DNA from: Acidobacteriota bacterium
Lineage (GTDB): Bacteria > Acidobacteriota > Holophagae > Acanthopleuribacterales > Acanthopleuribacteraceae
Length of the DNA stretch: 64,000 nt
Assembly: GCA_002747255.1 (NCBI GenBank)
Contig: PDUC01000033.1
Location: 108,306 to 172,305, forward strand
Direction of reading: 5' to 3'
The position numbers and the translations under genes were made by a program. This document shows, piece after piece, positions 37,511-45,875 of the stretch; position 1 is the stretch's first letter; each line of letters starts with the position of its first letter. The notes beneath the pieces are model-generated. The model was not told the DNA's origin. It was given only the letters and a program-made list of their open reading frames with translations, and made no database searches.

Positions 37511-37587
37511 CGGAGCGTGGCGCAGCCTGGTAGCGCACACCCTTGGGGTGGGTGGGGTCGGAAGTTCAAATCTTCTCGCTCCGACCA
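37511..37587 (+). tRNA. tRNA-Pro (anticodon GGG)
   Basis: This 77-base cloverleaf has a seven-base acceptor stem CGGAGCG/CGCTCCG, a D-arm GCGC-AGCCTGGTA-GCGC and an anticodon stem CACCC/GGGTG with loop TTGGGGT (anticodon GGG). The T-arm is GGAAG-TTCAAAT-CTTCT, followed by A73 and an encoded CCA at 37585-37587. A T-run follows. Decodes CCC/CCU proline codons. Confidence 0.95.
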
Positions 37588-38306
37588 TTTTTTACCAAAA
37601 GCATCACATCTATTTTCAAGGGTGAGCTGACCAACAGATTCATTTAGACCCTTTGGATAAATCATTATAAGTACCTTCCTCTTAGTCTTTCTTTTATGGA
37701 GAGATGTTGTGTCTGGATACATTGTGGGTTACAGATTGAGCAATCTTACAGTCTCTCATCTTTTTAGAGAGTTGCAACCATGGTGAGGGATACGAAGTAT
37801 GGTAGGTTGTTCAAGGCAAATTCAAGGTTAGGATCGTTTGGTTGTAGTGCGTGTTTTTAGCGCTATTTTTCGATCACAATCATGAGGCTTGTGCAAAAAT
37901 ATATCGCGATATCCTGCAACCTGGATCTAACCTCAGACGTGTTTTCAAAATATCCAACTTGTTTTAATTTGTATCAATAATAATCAATCGCGTTATCCTG
38001 AAGAACTTTTTCGTCATTTTCTCATTTCGTGATTGACAAAAGCGTCTTTTTCACCTAACCTTTGGCCGTAGTTGCACACGTTGAAGTGCAACAAAAAAGG
38101 CAAGCTTAAAGAAAAAGAACCTTAGTATTTGATGTCTCCCTGGTTTCCGTTACCTTGCTTGATGATAATTGTACTAGAAATTTCTTTGCTTGGTTAAAGA
38201 ACAGTAGTCAGTGGCACATAAATTATCTCTCACATATTAGCCCCCTTCGATGTGAAAATGGTTCGCATTTACATTGACAGGAAACAGTGGAAGAACAGGA
38301 AAGAAA
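37588..38306. other. 719-base non-coding region between tRNA-Pro and the RRM gene
   Basis: I see no convincing gene in this A/T-rich stretch. A good promoter lies at 38033-38061. Just downstream is a seven-base perfect hairpin, GTTGCAC/GTGCAAC, at 38071-38092, close to the expected transcript start. The RRM gene mRNA would then carry a leader of about 240 bases. The left 430 bases hold nothing I can name; a small RNA or regulatory DNA is possible. Confidence 0.4.
38033..38061 (+). promoter_or_regulatory. Sigma-70-type promoter upstream of the RRM gene
   Basis: A perfect -35 TTGACA (38033-38038) and TAACCT -10 (38056-38061) are separated by 17 bases. The distance to the RRM start is about 245 bases, so the transcript has a long structured leader or encodes a small RNA first. 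Confidence 0.6.
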
Positions 38307-38579
38307 ATGAAGTTATTTGTAGGAAATATTAGTTGGAATATGGACGAAGAAGCTCTGAGGAGTGAATTTGAACCATTTGGCGCAATTGAAGAGTGTAAAA
38401 TTATATATGATCGCGAAACAGGTAGAAGTCGCGGATTTGGATTCATTACATACACCGAACAGGAATCAGGACAGCATGCCATGGAAGAAATGAATGGCAA
38501 AGAAGTGGACGGCAGAGCTTTGAAAGTCAACGAAGCGAACGAGCGTCCACCTAGAAATCAGCAGAGAAATCGCTGGTAA
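38307..38579 (+). CDS. RRM-type RNA-binding protein
   Basis: This 90-residue protein is a single RNA-recognition motif: RNP2 is LFVGNI at the N-terminus and RNP1 is RGFGFITY near residue 45, with the usual beta-alpha-beta spacing. A short basic tail (RPPRNQQRNRW) follows. Such small RRM proteins occur in cyanobacteria and various Gram-negatives and are often cold-induced RNA chaperones. AGGAAAG lies before the ATG at 38307, which I prefer to an upstream in-frame start. A long leader and a strong terminator make it a single-gene unit. Confidence 0.95.
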   Translation: MKLFVGNISWNMDEEALRSEFEPFGAIEECKIIYDRETGRSRGFGFITYTEQESGQHAMEEMNGKEVDGRALKVNEANERPPRNQQRNRW

Positions 38580-38596
38580 TTTAGCCGCAATTCAAT

Positions 38597-38632
38597 AAAA
38601 AAAAGAGATTGTTTTTTCAATCTCTTTTTTTT
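38597..38632 (+). terminator. Rho-independent terminator of the RRM gene
   Basis: AAAAAAGAGATTG and CAATCTCTTTTTTTT form a stem around a TTTTTT loop, ending in a long T-run 17 bases after the stop. Confidence 0.9.
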
Positions 38633-38893
38633 TATAGTCACCCAATTTTAAATGACAGGATGATGCAAGAAGCTCGTATCCTGCAAGCACCTGTATGGAA
38701 TAAAAAAATAAGGTGTGTTGAGTGCGAAAAATGGGATTGTAAAAAGAAAGACAATGTATCTGCAGCTTATGAAAATCCCCTGAACAAAGGCCAATTCAGG
38801 CTCTATTTGTAAGAAAAAACGCAATGACAACAAACCCTTGGGTGGCGGGATCGTCTTGTGCAACCCTTATGAAGACCTAAACTAAAAAGCACA

Positions 38894-38922
38894 TTGACCG
38901 CTGTGCCTTTTTTTGCTAGAGT
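38894..38922 (+). promoter_or_regulatory. Sigma-70-type promoter of rplI
   Basis: TTGACC (38894-38899) and TAGAGT (38917-38922) are spaced by 17 bases. The expected start near 38929 lies within or just before a leader hairpin. The 250 bases upstream, back to the RRM terminator, hold only an open frame that I did not accept as a gene. Confidence 0.55.
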
Positions 38923-38923
38923 T

Positions 38924-38952
38924 CAAACTTCATGCTCGGCGCGTGAAGTTTG
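38924..38952 (+). promoter_or_regulatory. Perfect hairpin in the rplI leader
   Basis: Nine-base perfect arms CAAACTTCA and TGAAGTTTG enclose an 11-base G/C-rich loop. It ends 23 bases before the rplI ATG. The place and form suit an autoregulatory ribosomal-protein leader, though part of it may overlap the transcription start region. Confidence 0.4.
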
Positions 38953-38975
38953 TTCACGTAGAAATGGAGGATAAA

Positions 38976-39416
38976 ATGGAAGTATTATTGAGAGAAACAG
39001 TCGAAAAGCTCGGTGATCGCGGCAGTGTTGTCAAGGTAGCCGATGGTTATGCTCGAAATTATCTGTTTCCAAAGAGATTGGCTGTCAGGCTGACTGACGG
39101 TAATATGCGTCAGCTGGAAATTGAGAAGCGCAATTATGAGAAAAAAGTATTGAGTGAAAGGTCAGGTGCTGAAGAAGCAAAAGCTAAATTAGAAGAAATG
39201 ACCTTCACAGTCAGCAAGAGAGCGGGCGAAAGTAACCAGCTCTTCGGTTCTGTTACCAGCCAGGAATTATCTGAATTGCTTAAAGACAAAGGTTTTGAAA
39301 TTGACCGTCGAAAATTACAGCTTCCCCAAATTAAAGAACTCGGTGAATACGAAGTTCAGGCAAAATTGCATCAAGAAGTCAGTGCAACCTTTAAATTGGT
39401 AGTTGTAGGTCAGTAG
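38976..39416 (+). CDS. rplI: 50S ribosomal protein bL9
   Basis: This 146-residue protein is bL9 of the large subunit, which holds the L1-stalk region and limits frameshifting. MEVLLRETVEKLGDRGSVVKVADGYARNYLFPKRLA matches the N-terminal RNA-binding domain. A connecting helix and a C-terminal domain ending near SATFKLVVV follow. I chose the ATG at 38976 after GGAGG; the frame is open to 38913 but that part overlaps the promoter and hairpin. It is not in the common rpsF-rpsR-rplI cluster and has its own promoter and terminator. Confidence 0.97.
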   Translation: MEVLLRETVEKLGDRGSVVKVADGYARNYLFPKRLAVRLTDGNMRQLEIEKRNYEKKVLSERSGAEEAKAKLEEMTFTVSKRAGESNQLFGSVTSQELSELLKDKGFEIDRRKLQLPQIKELGEYEVQAKLHQEVSATFKLVVVGQ

Positions 39417-39436
39417 TTTTCATCTCAAATAACCAC

Positions 39437-39468
39437 AAAAAAAGCGCCGCTTATTCGGCGCTTTTTTT
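39437..39468. terminator. Bidirectional terminator between rplI and sthA
   Basis: AAAAAAAGCGCCG and CGGCGCTTTTTTT form a perfect stem around CTTATT. A- and T-runs on both sides let it end both convergent transcripts. Confidence 0.9.
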
Positions 39469-39483
39469 ATGGTTGCTGGAATT

Positions 39484-40851
39484 TTAGAACTTGATTCGAT
39501 TTATCCCATTCAGCGCGGCCACTCGGTAGGCTTCCGCCATGGTGGGGTAATTGAAGGTTGTGTTGATAAAGTACATCAAGTTATTGCCTGGCTGAGATTG
39601 CGAGATAATGGCTTGACCAATGTGAATAATTTCGGTCGCATTGGCACCAAAACAGTGAACGCCTAATATTTCAAAGCTTTCCCTGTGAAAGAGTATTTTC
39701 AACATACCGGTTGTCTGACCAAGAATTTGGGCTCTGGCAAGGTGCTTGAAAAAAGCATGTCCCACTTCGTAGGGAACCTTGGCTTCGGTTAAATCCTGTT
39801 CGGTAGCACCTATTGAGCTGATTTCGGGAATCGTGTAAATACCAATGGGAATGCGTTCAACGAGACGATCATCGCAGCTTCCGAAGACCAGATGATTGGC
39901 GGCGAAACGGCCCTGGTCATAGGCGGCACTTGCCAGGCTGGGGTAACCAACCACATCACCGACTGCATAGATATGGCTTTGCTGGGTTTGGTAGGACTCG
40001 TTGACCTTGATATAGCCCCGTGAATCGGTTTCAATACCAATTTCCTTTAAACCCATTCTATCTGAATTACCCGTTCGGCCTTGAACCCAGAGAAGATAGC
40101 GGCTGTGAACCTGTTTGTTGGATTTCAAATGAACCGTAACGTCATCATCGTTACACTCTACCCGCTCGTATTCTTCGTTGTGAAGAATCTTGGCGCCGTG
40201 TTCTCTTAAGTGGTAACCCAAAGCGTTGCTTATTTCTTCGTCGAGAAAAGATAAAAGACGATCTCTGCTGTTAATGAGATTCACTTTAATACCGCTTCCC
40301 CGAAAAATGGAGGCATATTCACAGCCAATTACGCCAGCTCCGTAAATGGTGATGGAGCGCGGTGTTTTCTTGAGACTGAGAACGGTATCGCTATCCAAAA
40401 CACGGGGATGATTGAAATCCACATCTTTTGGTCGATAGGGCCTGGCCCCGGTAGCAATCACAAAGGCGTCAGCCTGTACTTTCTTCGCCGGCATGTCCGA
40501 TCTGCTGATTTCAAGCGTGTTTTCATTGATAAATGAGGCAAAGCCAGACAGTGTGTCAACATGATTTCGAAGGTAAAAACTCGATCTCAATTTAACTTGC
40601 TGTTGAATGATTTCAGACGCATTTTTAAGAAGCTTGCTGAAATCATTGGTTTCTTTTCCCCTGTAGGCCAATTGCCTGACGGAGTGAAGCAGCGCTTTGC
40701 TGGGAATGGTACTCAAATGAGTGCATTTTCCACCGACATCCGAAAAATCATCGATGATTGCAACCGTTTTTCCCTCTTTGGCGCATTTCATGGCAGCACC
40801 TTCACCGCCCGGTCCGCTTCCTATAACTATGACATCGTATTTATCTTCCAT
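39484..40851 (-). CDS. sthA: Soluble pyridine nucleotide transhydrogenase-like flavoprotein
   Basis: This 455-residue flavoprotein of the pyridine nucleotide-disulfide oxidoreductase family starts with the FAD-binding [12 protein letters not shown]. It then has [15 protein letters not shown], where only the second Cys of the usual CxxxxC pair remains. That is the hallmark of SthA rather than dihydrolipoamide dehydrogenase. The NAD-binding [12 protein letters not shown] and the [23 protein letters not shown] segment follow. It exchanges hydride between NADPH and NAD. The ATG at 40851 is the start by homology; the frame opens upstream to 41001 without matching sequence. Confidence 0.9.
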   Translation of the reverse strand: MEDKYDVIVIGSGPGGEGAAMKCAKEGKTVAIIDDFSDVGGKCTHLSTIPSKALLHSVRQLAYRGKETNDFSKLLKNASEIIQQQVKLRSSFYLRNHVDTLSGFASFINENTLEISRSDMPAKKVQADAFVIATGARPYRPKDVDFNHPRVLDSDTVLSLKKTPRSITIYGAGVIGCEYASIFRGSGIKVNLINSRDRLLSFLDEEISNALGYHLREHGAKILHNEEYERVECNDDDVTVHLKSNKQVHSRYLLWVQGRTGNSDRMGLKEIGIETDSRGYIKVNESYQTQQSHIYAVGDVVGYPSLASAAYDQGRFAANHLVFGSCDDRLVERIPIGIYTIPEISSIGATEQDLTEAKVPYEVGHAFFKHLARAQILGQTTGMLKILFHRESFEILGVHCFGANATEIIHIGQAIISQSQPGNNLMYFINTTFNYPTMAEAYRVAALNGINRIKF

Positions 40852-40890
40852 AAAATATTTCACATCTCCATTCAATTCATTTACTCCAGC

Positions 40891-40919
40891 ATTATAGCCT
40901 TTTACGAAGACAATCAATA
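40891..40919 (-). promoter_or_regulatory. Putative promoter of sthA
   Basis: On the minus strand a perfect TATAAT (40891-40896) is preceded by TATTGA at 40914-40919 with 17-base spacing. It lies 40 bases before the sthA start, inside the end of the small upstream frame. Confidence 0.4.
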
Positions 40920-41122
40920 GCGGACTTTTCAGAAACAGCGACACTCTTTTTTGCTGAGGATAAAATGAATTGATCCTTGCCTTGTGCGTAAAAGCTGTCA
41001 AGTGAGTACAGCACCAGAATCATCCAGATCATGGAAAAGGTCATGGCCCTATCGAGACCAAAAGGCTCAGGCGCAAGTGAGAAAAGGAAAAAGTTGAAGC
41101 CGGTAATGGCAAAAAACCTCAT
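40892..41122 (-). CDS. Small hypothetical membrane protein
   Basis: This 76-residue frame lies 13 bases after the OB-fold gene and 40 bases before sthA, all on the minus strand, so it fits an operon-like gap filler. The N-terminal half is strongly hydrophobic, with two possible membrane segments ([10 protein letters not shown] and [15 protein letters not shown]). The C-terminal half is polar and basic. No family is recognised and no good Shine-Dalgarno precedes the ATG. It could instead be non-coding. Confidence 0.4.
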   Translation of the reverse strand: MRFFAITGFNFFLFSLAPEPFGLDRAMTFSMIWMILVLYSLDSFYAQGKDQFILSSAKKSVAVSEKSAIDCLRKRL

Positions 41123-41135
41123 TGATTTCTATATG

Positions 41136-41888
41136 TTACTTTACTATTGAGGCTTCTTCAACAATGACTTTATAGGAGTAACCGGAACCAAAGTCCTTTT
41201 CATAGTAGAGTGTTCCTGCCATGCTGACAACATCACCCACTTTGGGCAATTCCTGACTGGTTACAACGAGATCGTGTGTACCCTGAGAGGGGTTACCGGT
41301 GCCGTCTTGTAGATGGATCCAGTTTTTGTTCATTATTTGGGAAAGAACTTTGGTGACTTTACCTTTGACTCGAACGGTTCTTAAATTGAGTTCTTTGCCC
41401 TTCCTGTATAGCTCTTCAACGGTATAACTGTCTGCTTCAGAGTGTTTTTCGACAGAATGTTGATGATCCTTTTGCTTCCATGTTCCTTTAGAGAGGGCGG
41501 CAATTGGATCTTCTGAATCCGATTGGTGGCTGTGTGTGTGGTCTGTATTGGCATCATGACTGTGATAAACCCCGCCATGGGAGTGAAGACCGTTATCTGA
41601 AGAGACAAGACCGGATGAAAAAACTATTCGATCAAAAACGCGGTTCAATGATTTACTTTCAAAGTTTTTCATTACCATACCCGACTTGAGTTCAACAGTC
41701 TGGCCTTTTTTAACGGGAATTTCCATGGTGGCAACCCAAATATCTTCACTGTCTGTTTTCAGTAAAATGTAGGTGTAACCGCCAGCCGTTTGGGTTTTGA
41801 GAATTTCGCCCTTAAGTGTTTCAGCCGCAATCAGCCGTGTACTGAACAGGACTAAGGACAAACACAATAGAACTTGTTTAAACTGCAT
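41136..41888 (-). CDS. Secreted double OB-fold protein with His-rich linker
   Basis: This 250-residue protein has a signal peptide (about 1-20). An NrfJ-like first domain follows: GEILKTQTAGGYTYILLKT, WVATMEIPVKKGQTVELK and a MVMKNFESKSLNRVFDRIVF segment. A linker at about residues 100-150 is full of histidines and acids (HSHGGVYHSHD, DHTHSHQSD). The second domain is OB-fold-like (VRVKGKVTKVLSQIMNKNWIHLQDGTG). The His-rich linker suggests metal binding in the periplasm. GGAGG precedes the ATG at 41888; an upstream in-frame start at 41930 is less likely. The biological role is unknown. Confidence 0.75.
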   Translation of the reverse strand: MQFKQVLLCLSLVLFSTRLIAAETLKGEILKTQTAGGYTYILLKTDSEDIWVATMEIPVKKGQTVELKSGMVMKNFESKSLNRVFDRIVFSSGLVSSDNGLHSHGGVYHSHDANTDHTHSHQSDSEDPIAALSKGTWKQKDHQHSVEKHSEADSYTVEELYRKGKELNLRTVRVKGKVTKVLSQIMNKNWIHLQDGTGNPSQGTHDLVVTSQELPKVGDVVSMAGTLYYEKDFGSGYSYKVIVEEASIVK

Positions 41889-41997
41889 AAATACCTCCGT
41901 AATAAACGTCAACCCCGACATGACCGTCAAGCGATAGAAGGTTTCCTACAAAAAAGGAACTTCTCGCGGGTCTGTTCGTTTGAGATGTAAACATCAA

Positions 41998-42030
41998 TAA
42001 AAAGAGCCCCGAAACCGGGGCCCTTTTTGC
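41998..42030. terminator. Terminator after the OmpW gene
   Basis: GCCCCG-AAAC-CGGGGC forms a G/C stem flanked by AAAAAGA and CCTTTTT. It lies just beyond the ompW stop (minus strand) and upstream of the OB-fold gene start. Confidence 0.85.
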
Positions 42031-42048
42031 ATGATGAGTTTTTGACAA

Positions 42049-42741
42049 TTAAAATTTGTATCCCACACCAATGCTGATCAGCCAGGGATTGATGTCAACG
42101 TCAATAGAGTCGGCAACTTCACCACCAACGATAATGTCAGCAGTCGTGTCAATTAAAATGTATTTTAAATCGACGTTAAAGAGCCAGTTGTCGCTGATGT
42201 AACCATCGATACCTGTGTTGAGGGCGATACCAAAGGAATTGGAAAATTCCAGATCTTCAACATTGACAATAATAGGATCGTCTTCAGGATCGTTGTTTTG
42301 ATATCCCAGCAGGAAGTGATCCATTTCCTTGGAGCGTTGATAATCATAAAACACGGTGTAGTTGAGTCCCGCGCCCAGGTAGAAGTGAACGTCTGTGTCG
42401 GGGTTAAAGAAGTACTGCATGGTAAAAGTAGGTGGCAGCAGGGAAACCTCGCCTGTTCGCTGTCCTGCAGCAAAACCTTCTACTGCGATGATGGAGTGTG
42501 CTGATGTGCCGGCAATCGCTTCCAATCCCCAGTTGTCCGTGAACATGTAAGTAACGTCAACTTCCGGAATGAAATCATTTTGAACATCGACATAAGAGCC
42601 TTCAGTAAGAATAATCGTTTCAGAATTGTCATTGGGGTCCACGGACACCATTCTAAGTCTAACTTTCCATTTGCTGTCCTGTGCCAGGGCTCCAAACGAA
42701 AAAATTGAAATACTAAGTATCAGAAATAATATTTTTTTCAT
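42049..42741 (-). CDS. OmpW-family outer membrane protein
   Basis: This 230-residue protein has a signal peptide ending near SFGALA and an eight-strand beta-barrel pattern. KWKVRLRMVSVDPND is at the start, FIPEVDVTYMFTDNWGLEAIAG and LPPTFTMQYFFNPDTDVHFYLGAGLNYT in the middle, and the C-terminus is ISIGVGYKF, ending in Phe. This matches OmpW, a small outer-membrane pore linked to hydrophobic compounds and stress. Starts at 42741 or 42750 are both possible; GGGATGAG favours 42741. It has its own promoter and terminator. Confidence 0.85.
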   Translation of the reverse strand: MKKILFLILSISIFSFGALAQDSKWKVRLRMVSVDPNDNSETIILTEGSYVDVQNDFIPEVDVTYMFTDNWGLEAIAGTSAHSIIAVEGFAAGQRTGEVSLLPPTFTMQYFFNPDTDVHFYLGAGLNYTVFYDYQRSKEMDHFLLGYQNNDPEDDPIIVNVEDLEFSNSFGIALNTGIDGYISDNWLFNVDLKYILIDTTADIIVGGEVADSIDVDINPWLISIGVGYKF

Positions 42742-42797
42742 GTTTCTCATCCCACTATTTTTTTGTGATCGATAGATCAATCGATGTCTCCAGTTGG

Positions 42798-42825
42798 ATT
42801 ATATAATCTTTTACCTTAAATTCAA
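42798..42825 (-). promoter_or_regulatory. Sigma-70-type promoter of the OmpW gene
   Basis: On the minus strand TTGAAT (42820-42825) and TATAAT (42798-42803) are spaced by 16 bases. The transcript would start near 42790, giving a 50-base leader. Confidence 0.6.
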
Positions 42826-43064
42826 GTGTAAACGTTCGCTTTCTATCGCACCGCGATAAAATGAATGCCGCTGTCAAAAGTGCGAAAAGGCAATGAGAAA
42901 AAGGGTGATATAAAACAGGAAAAGAATGATTGTAAAATGAGTGTATTATTTTCGAATATGCTTTGCTTAAGTTGTGTTATTCTTATGCCTGCAATCAAAG
43001 AAACTATTTCATTTGATCTGAATTGCGAATTATTTCGCAAAATAAAATTAATGGTGGTAATTAA
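42826..43064. other. Rest of the ompW / mscS divergent region
   Basis: With the OmpW promoter the gap between divergent starts is about 320 bases. Nearest mscS is an inverted repeat, TTGCGA-ATTATT-TCGCAA, at 43023-43040, 25 bases before its ATG; it could be an operator or leader hairpin. Short open frames on both strands here look spurious. Confidence 0.35.
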
Positions 43065-43889
43065 ATGGAACAACTCAGTGCCTATAAAGATGATTTTATT
43101 AAACTTGCAATGGTTTACTTACCGAAGGTGTTACTTGCTGTTGTAACGATTCTTGTCGGTTTGTTTATTATTAAACTTATCAGTCGATTCATCGGTAAAG
43201 CTTTTGAACGTGCCAAGGTAGAACAATCTCTTGGCAATTTCCTCAGAAGCGGAATCGAGGTTCTACTAAAAGTTCTTCTGCTTTTCAGTGCTGCTTCGAT
43301 GGTCGGAATTCAGACTACATCCTTTGTGGCCCTGCTCGGTGCGTTGGCTTTCGCTGTTGGTATGGCTCTTCAGGGAAGCTTATCCAACTTTGCCGGTGGT
43401 GTACTCATTCTCTTGTTTAAACCTTTCAAGGCCGGAGATTTAATTGAAGCGCAGGGCTTTTTAGGTACAGTTGACAGCATTGTGGTTTTTAACACCATAC
43501 TGAAAACGGTTGACAACAAACGCGTGATTATTCCCAATGGAGCTCTTTCCAGTGGACCTATTACCAACTACAGTTCGGAAAAACTTCGCAGAGTGGATAT
43601 GGTTTTCGGTATCGGTTATGACGATGACATCAAGAAAGCCAAGCAAGTCCTGGCTAAACTGGTTTCAGCGGATGAACGCATTCTGAAAGATCCCGCTCCT
43701 TTCATTGGGGTAGGTGAATTAGCTGACAGTTCTGTTAACATCAAGTGCCGAGTTTGGGTAAAATCAGCAGATTACTGGCCTGTCCATGCCGACACTCTGG
43801 AAACGGTCAAGCTCACCTTCGATAAGGAAGGTATTTCCATTCCCTTTCCACAGCGAGATGTTCATATGCATCAAGTAGAAAACGACTGA
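43065..43889 (+). CDS. mscS: Small-conductance mechanosensitive channel MscS family
   Basis: This 274-residue protein has three transmembrane helices in its N-terminal 125 residues. The third is the Gly/Ala-rich pore helix LGALAFAVGMALQGSLSNFAGG. The cytoplasmic beta domain follows with FKAGDLIEAQGFLGTV and IPNGALSSGPITNYS, then the C-terminal alpha/beta domain with IPFPQRDVHMH. The length equals classical MscS. It opens under membrane tension to protect against hypo-osmotic shock. The gene stands alone. Confidence 0.93.
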   Translation: MEQLSAYKDDFIKLAMVYLPKVLLAVVTILVGLFIIKLISRFIGKAFERAKVEQSLGNFLRSGIEVLLKVLLLFSAASMVGIQTTSFVALLGALAFAVGMALQGSLSNFAGGVLILLFKPFKAGDLIEAQGFLGTVDSIVVFNTILKTVDNKRVIIPNGALSSGPITNYSSEKLRRVDMVFGIGYDDDIKKAKQVLAKLVSADERILKDPAPFIGVGELADSSVNIKCRVWVKSADYWPVHADTLETVKLTFDKEGISIPFPQRDVHMHQVEND

Positions 43890-43991
43890 TACAGGATCAT
43901 GAACGCCGAGGTCCAACCTCGTTTTATGTAACCGATTGAGAAGCTCCGGTCAGTTTTTTGTTTTTGTAAAGAAAACAGACTGAATCGGGGC

Positions 43992-45875
43992 TTAACGATG
44001 CGGTATTTTTAAAGTAATTTTGGTTCCTTTCTTTGGAGAGGAATCAATCCGCATGAGGGTATTCATTTTAGAGAACAATTGTCTTGCTGTTTTGAATCTC
44101 AGATTTTTTGTCAATGTTTCTCTGTCTACATTGGAGGAAAAAATCTGGTTCATTGCTTCTGGCGGTATACCACGGCCGTTGTTAATAATCTGGAAGAGCA
44201 CATGGCCGTCGAGGAAATGCGTCCCAATGGTTATCCTGGGGTTTTCTGTATCGGTAACCGATTCAAAAGCATTGATGAGAAGGTTCAGGAAGCCCTGAAT
44301 GAAAGGTCCTTTGCGTATGTTAATTTCTGGCAGATGAGGGTTGAGCTGGCTGACCCACTTGATATTCCTTTTTTTTATTTCGGGACCCATTAGCTGGTGT
44401 ATATCCTCCACAAATGAGTTAATGGAAAAGGCTTCCAGCTTATTTGATGTGGATTCGTTAAAAGAATTCAAGATGGATAGTATTTCGGACTGGCCTTCAT
44501 TTGCGGTAAGTGCTTTTCGGAAATGGGGGAGAAGGAAACCCAGGGATTCGTATTTCTGTATGGAGAACAAATGATCCTGCATCTTGTTCATCGCCGATAA
44601 ATCTCTGATAATAGCCGTGAAGGCGATAATCGTATCGTTCTTGTTCTTGATAGGTGAGAAGGTAATACTGACAGGTATGTCTTTCTTTTTGTGATTCAAG
44701 AGTGTTGTTTCAAAACCCTTGACCACTTTACCGTTTGTCACAATGGTGATAATTCGGTTGAGTTCGGCCATGCCCTCATCCGGGAAAAGCGTATTGATAT
44801 TTTGATTGAGGATTTCCGACCTTCGGTAGCCGAACAGTTCTTCAGCAGCCTGGTTCCAGTTCTGTATGACCCACAGATCGTTAAATGAAACGATGGCGTC
44901 TCCGGCAAAATTCACAAGAGACTCAAGAAATCGCCGCATTTTATTGTTGTCGTTATTGGAACGCTCCAATTGTTTGTATAGAACCGATAATTCTTCGTTT
45001 TTCTTTACAAGAGCTTGCTGAGAATTTTTTAGATCGGTGTACAAACGAGCCGTTTCCATGTTGGATGTCAATGCTTTTTGCAGCAGTTGGTCCTGCGAGC
45101 CGCGATCGTCATCGTCAATCGTATGGGTGTATTTGAGAACGGTCTTGCCACCGAGCTTAACCTTGGGTGTGACTACTTTGTCACTCCGATCCAGCTTTTC
45201 TGCTTTCTGCTTTGCAGCGGCTTTTTCGAGAATGGACTGGTTGAGCTTGCCTATGAGACTGTTTAGATTTTTAACTGATTTCGAGAGTTGGTATTTCTCG
45301 AATATCGTCTTCACTGTCTGCTGAACCGCTTCAGCGAATGTTTCAATAACACCCTCACCTTTGGTGGCCACCGATGAAAAATAGGGGATATTCCGGAAGT
45401 TTAGTTTCTGGTTGAGTACATCAACTGGCAGAGCATCGGGCAGATCGCGTTTGTTGTACTGCATGACCAGGGGTATTTCTTTAATGTTAATGCGGTTAGC
45501 CTGTAAATTGTGATACAGGTTGTTGATACTCTGTACATTTTCATGCAGTTTGGCTTTTGAAGAGTCCGCGATAAAAATAACACCGTCAGCGCCGCTTAAA
45601 ACAATGCGCCTGGTAGAGTCGTAGTGCACCTGACCGGGAACGGTGTATATTTGAAGCTTAATTGAATTGCCATAGATATAGCCCAAGTCAACAGGTAAAA
45701 GATCGAAAAACAGTGTGCGATCTTCCATGGTATTGACACTGAACAGATCCGTTTTTTGAGACGGATCCATATACTCATGCAGTTTTTGCAAATTGGTAGT
45801 CTTACCAGATAGTCCGGGACCGTAATAAACTATTTTTACCAGAATTTCATTGTCTTTCGTATTGAATTGGACCAT
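43992..45875 (-). CDS. MglA-type Ras-like GTPase fused to PAS and degenerate histidine-kinase module
   Basis: This 627-residue cytoplasmic fusion begins (1-195) with an MglA-like GTPase: P-loop YYGPGLSGKTTNL, switch region YTVPGQVHYDSTRR, VIFIADS and the base-specific NKRD. A Lys-rich coiled segment (200-320) leads to a PAS domain (about 325-445), with IQNWNQAAEELFGYRRSEIL. The last part resembles a histidine kinase. QKYESLGFLLPH has no His at the phospho-acceptor place, NLLINAFESV is a good N-box, G1 reads NNGRGI instead of DxGxG, and the glycine-rich G2 is missing. It is probably a GTPase sensor without kinase activity. No MglB-like gene is next to it. Confidence 0.8.
   Translation of the reverse strand: MVQFNTKDNEILVKIVYYGPGLSGKTTNLQKLHEYMDPSQKTDLFSVNTMEDRTLFFDLLPVDLGYIYGNSIKLQIYTVPGQVHYDSTRRIVLSGADGVIFIADSSKAKLHENVQSINNLYHNLQANRINIKEIPLVMQYNKRDLPDALPVDVLNQKLNFRNIPYFSSVATKGEGVIETFAEAVQQTVKTIFEKYQLSKSVKNLNSLIGKLNQSILEKAAAKQKAEKLDRSDKVVTPKVKLGGKTVLKYTHTIDDDDRGSQDQLLQKALTSNMETARLYTDLKNSQQALVKKNEELSVLYKQLERSNNDNNKMRRFLESLVNFAGDAIVSFNDLWVIQNWNQAAEELFGYRRSEILNQNINTLFPDEGMAELNRIITIVTNGKVVKGFETTLLNHKKKDIPVSITFSPIKNKNDTIIAFTAIIRDLSAMNKMQDHLFSIQKYESLGFLLPHFRKALTANEGQSEILSILNSFNESTSNKLEAFSINSFVEDIHQLMGPEIKKRNIKWVSQLNPHLPEINIRKGPFIQGFLNLLINAFESVTDTENPRITIGTHFLDGHVLFQIINNGRGIPPEAMNQIFSSNVDRETLTKNLRFKTARQLFSKMNTLMRIDSSPKKGTKITLKIPHR

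Noticed and set aside
38660-38812. 50-codon plus-strand frame with a CVECEKWDC cluster between the RRM gene and rplI
   Set aside because: No properly spaced ribosome-binding site and no family likeness; it lies just after a terminator without a promoter of its own.
39484-40851. Dihydrolipoamide dehydrogenase
   Set aside because: The redox CxxxxC pair is not complete: only one Cys is present in [15 protein letters not shown], as in soluble transhydrogenase.
42865-43146. 93-codon plus-strand frame upstream of and overlapping mscS
   Set aside because: It runs into mscS in another frame and has biased, non-protein-like composition; mscS is certain.
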